Shown one piece after another: positions 1 to 7,443 of a stretch of 64,000 nt of DNA. The DNA is from a virus. Under the pieces are notes generated by a model, which saw only the letters and a program-made list of their open reading frames with translations, had not been told where the DNA came from and searched no databases. The stretch is from positions 123,494-187,493 of IMG/VR virus record IMGVR_UViG_3300020442_000006; one strand, 5' to 3'. A program made the translations under genes and the position numbers. Position 1 is the stretch's first letter. The number at the start of each line of letters is the position of its first letter.

Positions 1-317
1 GTAGTGAGATGGAGTGATAAAATTTCTCGTCTGAATCTAGACTTACCGAGTCGCTTAATATCATCAGTAAGTTCAGGGCACGATCCGTAGTATTTTTTCC
101 AGTCGCTTTCAGATGTAACTCTCCTAGACTTACCTCTAGGTTTTCGTTTTTGCCAAAAGTATTTTCTTCCGATGTACTCTCTCCCCGATTCGAGATTTGT
201 AATCCGATAGACAAAACCGAAATAAGAGTTAATGTCCTCAGATAGAAAAGGGGATCCGTTATAAATCCAGGGGTTTTCATAGTCAATCGCAGATTCCTTC
301 TTCGTCGTTGATGTCAC
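1..317 (-). CDS. GIY-YIG-like protein, C-terminus outside window
   Basis: Reading the minus strand from about 317 to the window edge gives an open frame of at least 105 codons. The frame contains GFVYRITN, then SGREYIGRKYF, which matches the two halves of the GIY-YIG nuclease signature. A basic stretch (KRKPRGKSRR) and a WKKYYGS segment follow. GIY-YIG proteins in T4-like phages include homing and repair endonucleases, so DNA cleavage is possible, but the catalytic Arg and Glu cannot be confirmed because the C-terminus lies before base 1. The start is uncertain: the GTG at 315-317 is the last plausible one before the conserved part, and it overlaps the preceding small gene. The gene continues outside the window. 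Confidence 0.6.
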   Translation of the reverse strand, partial: MTSTTKKESAIDYENPWIYNGSPFLSEDINSYFGFVYRITNLESGREYIGRKYFWQKRKPRGKSRRVTSESDWKKYYGSCPELTDDIKRLGKSRFRREILSLHLT

Positions 318-450
318 GGTAGGTAGTAGTCCTGTCAGTGTCACCATTAGTTATACGATACGCTGCAGCGTCTGCGTAAACTTCTGATTTTAGTTCTGCT
401 AATGCTTTTTCTATGTCAGCAATGAGAACCTTTAGGTTTCTTTTTTTCAT
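283..450 (-). CDS. conserved small cyanophage protein downstream of talC
   Basis: This 55-residue protein begins MKKRNLKVLIADIEKAL and ends with an acidic tail (DINDEEGICD). It has a predicted N-terminal amphipathic helix and no recognised domain. The ATG at 448-450 is preferred over an upstream TTG at 480 because the usual small-protein form begins at MKKRN. It lies after talC and a 60-residue gene in the same direction and overlaps the start region of the GIY-YIG-like gene. I recall similar short proteins near talC in cyanomyoviruses. Function unknown. Confidence 0.6.
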   Translation of the reverse strand: MKKRNLKVLIADIEKALAELKSEVYADAAAYRITNGDTDRTTTYRDINDEEGICD

Positions 451-513
451 AGTGTTTGTGAGGATAGACCCCAGTAGCAAAAGTAAGCGATGAGTGAGAA
501 TAAGACAAGTGCC

Positions 514-696
514 TTAAGATAGATCATCAGGTACAACTTCTTCGGGTGCACCTATCATATCAAACTTTTTGACTCCGTGGTCAAATTTGAGGATACGCTC
601 AATATGTCCTTTAACTTCCCAAGGAAATTTGGTCTCCGCTTCCACGAAGACCTCACCAACCTCAGGAATGTTTACCTTCTGTCTCCAAAGTTTCAT
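514..696 (-). CDS. hypothetical protein co-translated with talC
   Basis: A 60-residue protein beginning MKLWRQKVNIPEVGEVF. Its ATG overlaps the talC stop codon (ATGA), which strongly suggests translational coupling. The sequence is rich in beta-prone and charged residues, with no signal peptide, membrane segment or cysteine motif. I do not recognise a named family. Its position in a talC operon could mean a host-metabolism role, but that is inference only. Confidence 0.65.
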   Translation of the reverse strand: MKLWRQKVNIPEVGEVFVEAETKFPWEVKGHIERILKFDHGVKKFDMIGAPEEVVPDDLS

Positions 697-1361
697 TCGT
701 CTATGTGCAGTTCCTCTTGAAGTTTTGCCCAGTCGTTTTCAAACCTCTCAAGACCATTGTCTGTGAGGATATGTTTGTACATTTTATTGAAGACTTCGTA
801 TGGCATAGTCACAATGTCTGCCCCTGCATCAAAGCAACGTGCGACGTGGTGCACTTCGCGTACAGATGCAGCAAGGATCTCTGTCTCTACATCGTGCATA
901 CGATATACTCTAGAGATTGCTTGGACTAATGAAATACCTGAGAAAGAATTGTCGTTCAGTCTGCCAACAAAAGGAGACATCATAGATGCTCCTGCCTTTG
1001 CAGCGAGGATTGCTTGTGCGACTGAAAAGATTAACGTTACGTTTGTACTGATACCATCTGCTGATAGATCACTACAAGCAATCAAACCTTCACGTGTACA
1101 GGGTAGTTTGATTGTGACGTTGGGTGCGATACTATAGTATTCGTTTGCTGCTTCAAGCATTTCTTCAGCAGTATCACCCATAACCTCTGCTGAAATTGAA
1201 GCATCCCAAGAGAACAGATCACTGATTTCCTGTATAACATCTCTTGGATTTCTACCTGCCTTCAACATAAGAGAAGGGTTAGTAGTAACACCATCGATTA
1301 GAGAAGTCTCCATCGCGTGTTGGATAAGTTCGGGGTCCGAACAATCGAGAAAGATTTTCAT
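693..1361 (-). CDS. talC: transaldolase-like protein TalC
   Basis: Transaldolase of the short TalC/FSA-like type, 222 residues, the size usual in cyanophages and much smaller than the roughly 330-390-residue host TalB. It opens with MKIFLDCSD, followed by DGVTTNPSLMLKAG, the conserved N-terminal strand and TTNPS motif. The stretch NVTIKLPCT holds the catalytic Schiff-base lysine. GADIVTMPYEVF near the C-terminus is also typical. The enzyme transfers a dihydroxyacetone unit between sugar phosphates in the pentose phosphate pathway. In infected cyanobacteria this is thought to shift carbon away from the Calvin cycle toward NADPH and ribose. An AGAGG ribosome site precedes the ATG. A terminator and a possible -10 lie just upstream, so it probably begins its own transcript. 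Confidence 0.95.
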   Translation of the reverse strand: MKIFLDCSDPELIQHAMETSLIDGVTTNPSLMLKAGRNPRDVIQEISDLFSWDASISAEVMGDTAEEMLEAANEYYSIAPNVTIKLPCTREGLIACSDLSADGISTNVTLIFSVAQAILAAKAGASMMSPFVGRLNDNSFSGISLVQAISRVYRMHDVETEILAASVREVHHVARCFDAGADIVTMPYEVFNKMYKHILTDNGLERFENDWAKLQEELHIDE

Positions 1362-1385
1362 TCGGCAATACCTCTATCATCTTGT

Positions 1386-1391
1386 ATTATA
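1386..1391 (-). promoter_or_regulatory. possible -10 element of a talC promoter
   Basis: The minus strand reads TATAAT about 25 bases before the talC ATG and just after a terminator. The -35 region is T-rich and does not resemble TTGACA, so only the -10 supports it. Confidence 0.35.
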
Positions 1392-1402
1392 TATCTTAGC
1401 AT

Positions 1403-1428
1403 AAAAAAAACACCCTGTGAAGGGTGTT
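1403..1428 (-). terminator. rho-independent terminator
   Basis: On the minus strand AACACCCT and AGGGTGTT form an 8-bp stem around a 4-base loop, followed by a run of eight T. It ends the transcript of the small genes at 1453-1809 and separates it from talC. Confidence 0.85.
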
Positions 1429-1452
1429 CGTTTCACGAAGTTATATCTAAGA

Positions 1453-1596
1453 TTAACTCTTAGATGCGAACTTACGCTCAACCTTGATGCCTCTGTACAT
1501 CATTTCGTGGTTACGATTTGATTGTGCTTCGGCGAGTACCTTTGCTTTGTACTCTTTAGCGTTGTACTTAACGCCTCTGTAAGTAATTAGTTCCAT
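1453..1596 (-). CDS. small DUF4278-like YRG protein
   Basis: A 47-residue protein containing two copies of a short motif, ITYRGVKYN at the start and MMYRGIKVE in the second half. The YRG motif resembles DUF4278, a small-protein family known from cyanobacteria and their phages; the family name is from memory. The ATG at 1594-1596 is preceded by AGGAG at ideal spacing, which makes expression likely. It sits between the terminator at 1403-1428 and a 56-residue gene. Function unknown. Confidence 0.7.
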   Translation of the reverse strand: MELITYRGVKYNAKEYKAKVLAEAQSNRNHEMMYRGIKVERKFASKS

Positions 1597-1638
1597 TGAA
1601 ATACTCCTAAAGTAGTTGGATGTTTTAAGTCCGTTCCT

Positions 1639-1809
1639 TTAGTCGTTTGCGTCCCACGGACATTCAGGAGTTGCCTCTTGAATGACTTGAACCAACTCGA
1701 TCTTCTCCCCAGGGGAGAGTTGTTCGTGCCCCTGTACGTTTTGGATAAACCTCAACGCATCGTGACACTGAATATCGGTGTACATTAACAGCAACAAGTG
1801 CATTAACAT
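1639..1809 (-). CDS. small peptide downstream of riboswitch, ends ECPWDAND
   Basis: An open frame of up to 56 residues ending in ATPECPWDAND, with the core CHDALRFIQNV and LSPGEKIELVQVI. I recall similar short proteins ending CPWDAND in other cyanophages. The start is uncertain: ATG at 1807-1809, at 1801-1803, or at 1783-1785 (MYTDIQ). None has a strong ribosome site, which would fit translation controlled by the RNA element just upstream (about 1830-1880). It is the first gene after that putative glutamine riboswitch, the arrangement that gave the downstream-peptide RNA class its name. Confidence 0.65.
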   Translation of the reverse strand: MLMHLLLLMYTDIQCHDALRFIQNVQGHEQLSPGEKIELVQVIQEATPECPWDAND

Positions 1810-1829
1810 AGTTGTTCAAGCATAGGGAT

Positions 1830-1880
1830 GAACGCTCCGTTCCGCGACTTACTTGCGTCCTCCAAGGAGGATGAACGTAT
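1830..1880 (-). ncRNA. downstream-peptide type glutamine riboswitch, probable
   Basis: On the minus strand the region reads CGTTCATCC, a TCC-TTGG-GGA hairpin, then GGACGCAAGTAAGT and CGGAACG. This order of conserved elements (CGUUCAUCC, hairpin, GGACG.AAGUA.G, GGAACG) matches my memory of the glnA/downstream-peptide RNA family, which binds L-glutamine and is common in Synechococcus, Prochlorococcus and their phages. It directly follows a promoter and precedes a short peptide gene. A second GTTCATCC just after the core (about 1826-1833) might take part in an alternative pairing. The call rests on remembered consensus and needs a covariance search. Confidence 0.75.
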
Positions 1881-1884
1881 GGAT

Positions 1885-1913
1885 ATGATAACATACCCTG
1901 TATTATTTAGCAA
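1885..1913 (-). promoter_or_regulatory. promoter for riboswitch transcript (sigma70-like, overlapping late-type motif)
   Basis: The minus strand has TTGCTA (1908-1913), a 17-base spacer and TATCAT (1885-1890), which would start transcription near 1879, right at the riboswitch. The same bases contain GCTAAATA (1904-1911), identical to the late-type octamer before the plus-strand island at 25465. Early or late use cannot be decided from sequence. Confidence 0.55.
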
Positions 1914-1952
1914 CATCTTTCTTTTTGTAACGTTTTCTATTCCTACGGATAC

Positions 1953-2582
1953 CTATACCTTTATCTCGTTTAAGATCCCGCTTAAGTTGCCTGAGGAACT
2001 TAAGATGTAGTTTAAGTTGATTATGCATCGATAGTCATTGTACTGCGGATTACTGCTCGCGTGAAAGTTATGACCATCGAAGATAATAAACCTACCTTGA
2101 CGTGGTTCGATCTTAGTTTTCAGCGTCAGTTTCTTACGTGATCCATCGTACATTTCATTGAAGAAGAACGTAGGACCATCTGAATCGTTCACATAATACA
2201 GCAACGTCATATGTGGAAAATCATAATCCACGTGTGGTGTATGGTATAGATGCTTCGATTCTTTCTTAGTTAATAGATTGATTTTGATACGTCTGAACTT
2301 TTCAAAGTCTCCTAGTTCGTCAGCGAAGTTCTCAGAAATATATTTCCACAGTGGTTCCACCACAATATCCCAAGCGTGTTGGGAAGAAATTTCTCCGTGG
2401 TTGTTTACAACTGTGTGCTGAAACTGGGGATCCTCCCCCGACAATTCATCGGGGATAGAATCATTGAACTTAGGGTCATACCCAGTTGTTTCAGTAATCA
2501 TATACCAAGGCCAATACGGACTATTCAATAGTCTTGCCTTGATGGGTTCCGACACAGTGGTCGGGACTTCACCAATAAACAT
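1953..2582 (-). CDS. 2OG-Fe(II) oxygenase, prolyl-hydroxylase-like
   Basis: A 209-residue protein with the double-stranded beta-helix signature of 2-oxoglutarate and Fe(II)-dependent oxygenases. HTPHVDYDF supplies the HxD iron ligands, FDGHNFHAS the distal His, and YRCIINLN the Arg that would bind 2-oxoglutarate. It resembles P4H/PKHD-type phage hydroxylases. The substrate is unknown; hydroxylation of a host or phage protein, or of a nucleobase, are possibilities. It follows nrdB by 2 bases in the same operon, so it is co-expressed with early nucleotide-metabolism genes. It is one of at least six such oxygenases in the window. Confidence 0.85.
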   Translation of the reverse strand: MFIGEVPTTVSEPIKARLLNSPYWPWYMITETTGYDPKFNDSIPDELSGEDPQFQHTVVNNHGEISSQHAWDIVVEPLWKYISENFADELGDFEKFRRIKINLLTKKESKHLYHTPHVDYDFPHMTLLYYVNDSDGPTFFFNEMYDGSRKKLTLKTKIEPRQGRFIIFDGHNFHASSNPQYNDYRCIINLNYILSSSGNLSGILNEIKV

Positions 2583-2584
2583 AG

Positions 2585-3775
2585 TTAAAGTTTGAAACCA
2601 GAGAACGTATCTTTTTTAATGTCTTGTTTGATTGCTCCTACAACATAGGATTCAATCTCTGTTTCCTGTGGTGCATTCTGTTGACCTTTAGAGTTCAACC
2701 AATGATTTGTCCAAGGAAGTGGATTGTTTCTAGCAGGAATATCGTAGATAGGATCGATGCCGATCGCTTTCATTCTACGGTTAGCAGTCCACTCAACATA
2801 TTGTCCGAGAAGTTTAGCATTGAGTCCGATCATTGAACCATCTTTGAACAGATACTCTGCCCAGTCCTTCTCTTCTTCTACACAACGTTGGAACATTTCA
2901 ACAACGTTGTCTTTTTCCTCTTTGATGATGTCGATCATATCAGGATCGTCACCGTCTGCCCACTTGTTAAGAATGTTCTGAGTGATTACGAGGTGCTGTG
3001 ATTCATCACGTGCAATAAGTGAAATGATCTTAGCAGATCCTTCCATCTTTTTAAGTTCACCGAATCCAAAAGAACAAGCGAATGAAACATAGAAGCGAAT
3101 ACCCTCAAGGATATTCACATTCATAACTGCTCTATAGAGTCTACGCTTAAGTTCTTTCTTCTCCCAGTAAGCAGAAGGAGAATCTTTCCAGTCCTTCTTC
3201 CACCAGTTACCTTGTCCCCATTCCTGTGCGTAGTTGATGAACTCATCATACGCTTCAGTCACAGACTTAGCACGTGCAATAATTCTTTCGTCGTCAAGAA
3301 TCGTATCGAAAACCTCTTCTGGATTTGAGTAAACGTTCTTGATGATGTATGTGTAAGAGCGACTATGGATCATCTCCATAAACTCCCACGCAATCATCGC
3401 AGACTCAAGTTCAGGTAGTGAGCAATATGGAATGAATGCCATCCCAGGACCACGACCTTGTACAGAGTCAAGGAGGATCTGGTACCGTAGATTGCTCGTA
3501 AAGATGTGCTTTTGTGCATCAGTTAATTCTTGAAAGTCAGAACGATCCTTTTGGAGAGACACCTCTTCGGGTCTCCAGAAGAATCCTAATTGTGAATTGG
3601 TTAGTCTATCAAAGACAGGATACTTAAAACCATCGTATCTCTGGACACCAAGTGGTTGTCCAAAGAACATAGGTTGTTTCTTAGTATCGTGTTGTGTTTG
3701 ATTAAATACTGTAATTTTATCGATGCCTGTTTTTTTATTGTCTTCGGATGAGACCTTAAACTTTGCAACTGTCAC
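2585..3775 (-). CDS. nrdB: ribonucleotide reductase beta subunit, class Ia
   Basis: A 396-residue small subunit of aerobic ribonucleotide reductase. It carries the diiron/tyrosyl-radical helix-bundle features: FWRPEEVSLQKD near the N-terminus, WEFMEMIHSRSYTYI with iron-ligand Glu/His, EGIRFYVSFACSF, and ARDESQHL as the second ExxH-type site. With NrdA it reduces ribonucleoside diphosphates to deoxyribonucleotides for phage DNA synthesis. Translation starts at a GTG (3773-3775) inside the end of nrdA, preceded by AGAGGA within the nrdA coding sequence. The two genes overlap by 20 bases, so they should be coupled. Confidence 0.95.
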   Translation of the reverse strand: MTVAKFKVSSEDNKKTGIDKITVFNQTQHDTKKQPMFFGQPLGVQRYDGFKYPVFDRLTNSQLGFFWRPEEVSLQKDRSDFQELTDAQKHIFTSNLRYQILLDSVQGRGPGMAFIPYCSLPELESAMIAWEFMEMIHSRSYTYIIKNVYSNPEEVFDTILDDERIIARAKSVTEAYDEFINYAQEWGQGNWWKKDWKDSPSAYWEKKELKRRLYRAVMNVNILEGIRFYVSFACSFGFGELKKMEGSAKIISLIARDESQHLVITQNILNKWADGDDPDMIDIIKEEKDNVVEMFQRCVEEEKDWAEYLFKDGSMIGLNAKLLGQYVEWTANRRMKAIGIDPIYDIPARNNPLPWTNHWLNSKGQQNAPQETEIESYVVGAIKQDIKKDTFSGFKL

Positions 3776-6059
3776 AGTCTTCCTCTGCCTCCAAAAGTTC
3801 GTTTACTAGTTGATCAACGCTTTGCGTTAGTTGTACGGTTGGTTCTTCTTCACCATCTTTCTTATTGTCATAAGTGTTATGATAGTAACTTGTCTTCCAA
3901 CCGTACTTGTAAGTAGTCAATAGGTCCATTGCCATAACGGAAGAGGGGACTTCGTTGTTTTCATAATTGCCTGGATTATAACTCCAGTTGCCACTGATTG
4001 CTTGGTCGAAGAACTTTTGCATCACAGCGACAATTTTAATATAACCTTCGTTGGAAGGCATATCCCATAGTAGGGTGTATTTATTTTTTAAGTATGGAAA
4101 ACCTGGAACAATCTGCTTAAGAGGTCCTTTCTTTGATTTCTTAATGGACAAGTAGTCTCTAGGCGGTTCGATTCCATTGGTAGCGTTTGACACAACGGAA
4201 CTAGATTCCGATGGCATTTGTGCGGACAGAGTGCTGTGCCTGAGTCCGAACTCTTTGATAGAAGACCTAAGACTATCCCAATCATAAGCAAGATCTACGT
4301 TTGTAATTTCATCTACCTCACTCTTATATGTATCGATAGGAAGAATTCCATCTGCATACTTTGTGTGTTGGAATCCATCACACGCACCCTTCTCCATTGC
4401 CAGAGCATTTGATGCCTTGAGCAAGTTGAATTGGAATGACTCAGTTAGTTGATGAACGATGTCATATGCACCCTGATCATCATACTTGAAACCATTCTTA
4501 GCAAGGTAATGTGCAAGACCAATGTAACCAATACCAAGTGAACGACGTGCAAGAGTAGAACGTTCTGCTGCCTTCACAGGATACTTCTGATAGTCAATCA
4601 GTTCTTCCAGACCACGGACTGCAAGGTCACATAGTTCCTCCATCTCATTGAGGTTACGAAGTTTACCTACGTTGATAGCAGAGAGAATACACAATGCAAT
4701 CTCACCACCATCATCATCAATGTGAGAGATAGGATCTGTGGGAAGAGTAATCTCTTGACAAAGGTTAGACATATTAACCTTGTCTTTGAATGAGGAGTGA
4801 GAGTTACAGTGATCGATATTCATAATGTAAATACGACCAGTCTCTGCTCTCTCTTTCAAAAGTGAGAGAATGATTTGGTTGGCGGGGACAGTCCGTCTAG
4901 CAATTTTCTCGTCCTGTTCGTACTTGGTGTAAAGATCGTCAAACAGATCAGTCCCAAAAGCATCATATAGACCAGGCACATCGTGAGGGGAGAATAGGGA
5001 GATGTCTTCACCTTGAATAAACCTTTCGTAGAATAGTTTAGAGATCTGAATACTATAGTCAAGTTTCCTGACTCTGTTGTCTTCAGTACCCTTGTTGTTT
5101 TTAAGAACAAGAATATCTTCTATCTCTTGGTGCCAGATAGGAAAGTGAACTGTAGCAGAACCACCTCTGATACCGTTTTGCGTACAGCATCTGACAGTTG
5201 CTTCAAACTTTTTGAGGAAGGGGACAACACCTGTGTGTTGTACCTCTCCGCCTCTGATTTTAGAGTTGATCCCACGGATCCTGCCTGCGTTAATGCCGAT
5301 ACCAGCACGTTGTGCGACGTATTTACCAATAGCCATATCACTGCTAAAGATACCATCGAGGGTGTCATCAACATCAACGAGAACACAAGATGCAAATTGA
5401 CGCATTGGTGTCCGAACCCCCGCGAGGACTGGTGTTGGGAGGTTGATTTTTCCTTTGGAGGTTGCTGTGTAGTAGCGTTGTACATACTCTAGACGACTGT
5501 TTTTAGGATAGTCTTGGAAGAGTGTTGCCGCAACCATAATGTACATATACTGAGGAGTCTCATATAGAATCCCAGTGCTTCTATCCTGTACTAGATACTT
5601 ATCTACAATCTGTCTCAACCCTGCATAGGTGAAACCCATACAACGTTCGTGATCAATATAACTGTTAAGGCAATCCCACTCTACAGGACTGTACTTATTT
5701 AGAATGTCACCATCGTACACACCTGCCTCTACGCAACGTTGTACGTGGTCGTGAAGATGTGGGTAACCAACTTCGTCTGCCCACTCAGGGAACACCTGCT
5801 TCCTCACATCAAACAGAAGAAGACGAGCAGCAACGTACTGATAGTTAGGAGACTCCATATCAATCAGATCACTAGCAGACCTGATCAGAATCTCTTGGAT
5901 TTCTTTTGTCTTAATGCCATCAAAGAATTGAATGTTGGCATTCATTTCCACTTGTGACTCACTTACACCAGTGAGACCTTCACACGCTAACTCAACCATC
6001 TTGTGTACCTTGTCGAGGTTGAGAGGGACGGGAGTACCGTCTCTTTTAATTACGTTCAT
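3756..6059 (-). CDS. nrdA: ribonucleotide reductase alpha subunit, class Ia
   Basis: Large catalytic subunit, 767 residues. It begins MNVIKRDGTPVPLNLDKV, typical of the N-terminal ATP-cone region. It contains the ASCVLVDVDDTLDGIF segment with an active-site Cys, a NLCQEITLPT block, and the C-terminal shuttle pair CDSCKV. This arrangement is class Ia. The ATG at 6057-6059 overlaps the primase stop (ATGA) and has GGAAGA upstream, so it is preferred over an ATG four codons earlier. Adjacent primase, nrdA and nrdB form one operon that links dNTP supply to replication. Confidence 0.95.
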   Translation of the reverse strand: MNVIKRDGTPVPLNLDKVHKMVELACEGLTGVSESQVEMNANIQFFDGIKTKEIQEILIRSASDLIDMESPNYQYVAARLLLFDVRKQVFPEWADEVGYPHLHDHVQRCVEAGVYDGDILNKYSPVEWDCLNSYIDHERCMGFTYAGLRQIVDKYLVQDRSTGILYETPQYMYIMVAATLFQDYPKNSRLEYVQRYYTATSKGKINLPTPVLAGVRTPMRQFASCVLVDVDDTLDGIFSSDMAIGKYVAQRAGIGINAGRIRGINSKIRGGEVQHTGVVPFLKKFEATVRCCTQNGIRGGSATVHFPIWHQEIEDILVLKNNKGTEDNRVRKLDYSIQISKLFYERFIQGEDISLFSPHDVPGLYDAFGTDLFDDLYTKYEQDEKIARRTVPANQIILSLLKERAETGRIYIMNIDHCNSHSSFKDKVNMSNLCQEITLPTDPISHIDDDGGEIALCILSAINVGKLRNLNEMEELCDLAVRGLEELIDYQKYPVKAAERSTLARRSLGIGYIGLAHYLAKNGFKYDDQGAYDIVHQLTESFQFNLLKASNALAMEKGACDGFQHTKYADGILPIDTYKSEVDEITNVDLAYDWDSLRSSIKEFGLRHSTLSAQMPSESSSVVSNATNGIEPPRDYLSIKKSKKGPLKQIVPGFPYLKNKYTLLWDMPSNEGYIKIVAVMQKFFDQAISGNWSYNPGNYENNEVPSSVMAMDLLTTYKYGWKTSYYHNTYDNKKDGEEEPTVQLTQSVDQLVNELLEAEEDCDSCKV

Positions 6060-7054
6060 ACTTTCTTCCATTGAGATAGTTTTAGTTTTGCTTCTAATCC
6101 TGAGTAGGTATTTGATTCTACCAGGTTTTGTACGTTGTGTCCTGCAAGAACCATATCATTAAGGTCCTTTTGTTGTATTCCTGACGGAAAGATTACTACT
6201 TTGTAACCTCTACCGATGGTGGCGGCGATCCTGTCGGTAATCTCTTTATTCCTTGGTTCGTTATCAAAAACAAAAACACAATCGCTCCAACCAAGCGACC
6301 TAGGATCAAGATCGGACCCACACATAGCAGCACCGTTTTCCAAGAAGAGGGAATCAAACGGTCCTTCCACGAGGTAGACGGTCCGTCCACTGTCCAGTCG
6401 GTCCTGCCCGAATACTTTTGTCTTAGTTTCATCGTATAGAATAGTAATGTAACGGAGACGAGAATTTGGCATTAGGGATCTACCCTGCACACCAAACCAT
6501 TTTCCGTCTTTATCAATCAGAGGAATGATGATACGGGGTCGATCATTCTGGAGGTTGTCAAATGTATGTTTCTGCGAATTGACATACTCTTTGAACTTTT
6601 CTGCATAGTATATAAGGTCAAGTTTTGACCCTGTAATGCCACGTTGTTCAAGGTATTGTCTTGCGGGATGTTCTGTATTTAGACTAGAAATAGTTGGGAG
6701 GTTAGTCCCTGTATTAAATACTGGTTTTGCTTTGAACACATCAGATTTTGGGTTAGCAACCCTTGTCCTTTTGCCTGTCAAACCATCCTTGTATCGCTCT
6801 AAAACGTACTGATCATATATGTCTCGTGCTTGGTCTTTTAAGAAGTTGCCAAGAGTTCTCCCTACCCCACAGTTATGACACTTAAAGATGATGTCATTCT
6901 GTTTAGTAAAGAAATACCCTCTCGCTTTCGATGCCTGCTTCTGGGAGTCTCCACAGTAGGGACATCTAAAGTTGTAGAGGGTAGATTTTTTTTCTTTGAA
7001 CTTATCAAGTCTGCTCCCGACAATGCGAGCATACTTGATGTCAATGAAACTCAT
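6056..7054 (-). CDS. 61: DNA primase gp61
   Basis: A 332-residue primase like T4 gp61. An N-terminal zinc ribbon is visible as CPYCGDS and CHNCGVG (about residues 31-62). The TOPRIM core follows, with VEGPFDSLF (about 233-241) and VFDNEPRNKE (about 264-273) supplying the metal-binding acidic residues. It makes RNA primers for lagging-strand synthesis with helicase gp41. It overlaps nrdA by ATGA and lies 8 bases after a membrane-anchored coiled-coil gene, so it is probably expressed with the reductase genes. Confidence 0.92.
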   Translation of the reverse strand: MSFIDIKYARIVGSRLDKFKEKKSTLYNFRCPYCGDSQKQASKARGYFFTKQNDIIFKCHNCGVGRTLGNFLKDQARDIYDQYVLERYKDGLTGKRTRVANPKSDVFKAKPVFNTGTNLPTISSLNTEHPARQYLEQRGITGSKLDLIYYAEKFKEYVNSQKHTFDNLQNDRPRIIIPLIDKDGKWFGVQGRSLMPNSRLRYITILYDETKTKVFGQDRLDSGRTVYLVEGPFDSLFLENGAAMCGSDLDPRSLGWSDCVFVFDNEPRNKEITDRIAATIGRGYKVVIFPSGIQQKDLNDMVLAGHNVQNLVESNTYSGLEAKLKLSQWKKV

Positions 7055-7062
7055 TCAACTTT

Positions 7063-7443
7063 TTATTCGACGCTTCTAATGATACTTGATTGATTGCTTC
7101 CTGTCAACATAGGTCCGATAACTCTCTGTCCTATGGGTGAGAGGATAAAACTGATGACTGTAAGAGCACCTGCGATAGTCCACATCTTTTTCTCTATCAT
7201 ACGGAGTCTTTCATCTACCAGACGGATGTCTCTCTCACATCCTTTCTTGATTGCATCTGTCTCTCTGGTGATGTCTTGATGTATTCTGTCAACTTTTTCA
7301 AACAAAATGTTATCTATCTCGTCTTGTTTGCTTAGTTTTTCATTGTGTACAGCAAGAAGTTGACCCATCTTTACAGAGTTCTCCTGTAATGAATCAACTA
7401 CTCGTTCGAGTCTCTCAATTATAGCGGTGTTAATATCAGACAT
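7063..7443 (-). CDS. coiled-coil protein with C-terminal membrane helix (XhlA/holin-like topology)
   Basis: A 126-residue protein starting at the ATG 7441-7443, which overlaps the stop of the preceding DUF3008-type gene. An N-terminal charged coiled coil (about residues 1-85, e.g. ERLERVVDSLQENSVKMGQ) is followed by one hydrophobic helix (MWTIAGALTVISFILSPIG). This layout recalls XhlA-like proteins that act with holins, and phage membrane spanins or anchors. There is no enzymatic motif. It ends the late 7-10 kb block. A lysis or membrane-anchoring role is only a guess. Confidence 0.65.
   Translation of the reverse strand: MSDINTAIIERLERVVDSLQENSVKMGQLLAVHNEKLSKQDEIDNILFEKVDRIHQDITRETDAIKKGCERDIRLVDERLRMIEKKMWTIAGALTVISFILSPIGQRVIGPMLTGSNQSSIIRSVE

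Noticed and set aside
1664-1894. 76-codon minus-strand frame across the riboswitch
   Set aside because: It runs through the structured RNA and is out of frame with the conserved peptide ending CPWDAND, so it is an accidental open frame.
5127-5492. 121-codon frames on both strands inside nrdA
   Set aside because: Shadows of a highly conserved enzyme; neither has a start site or family match.
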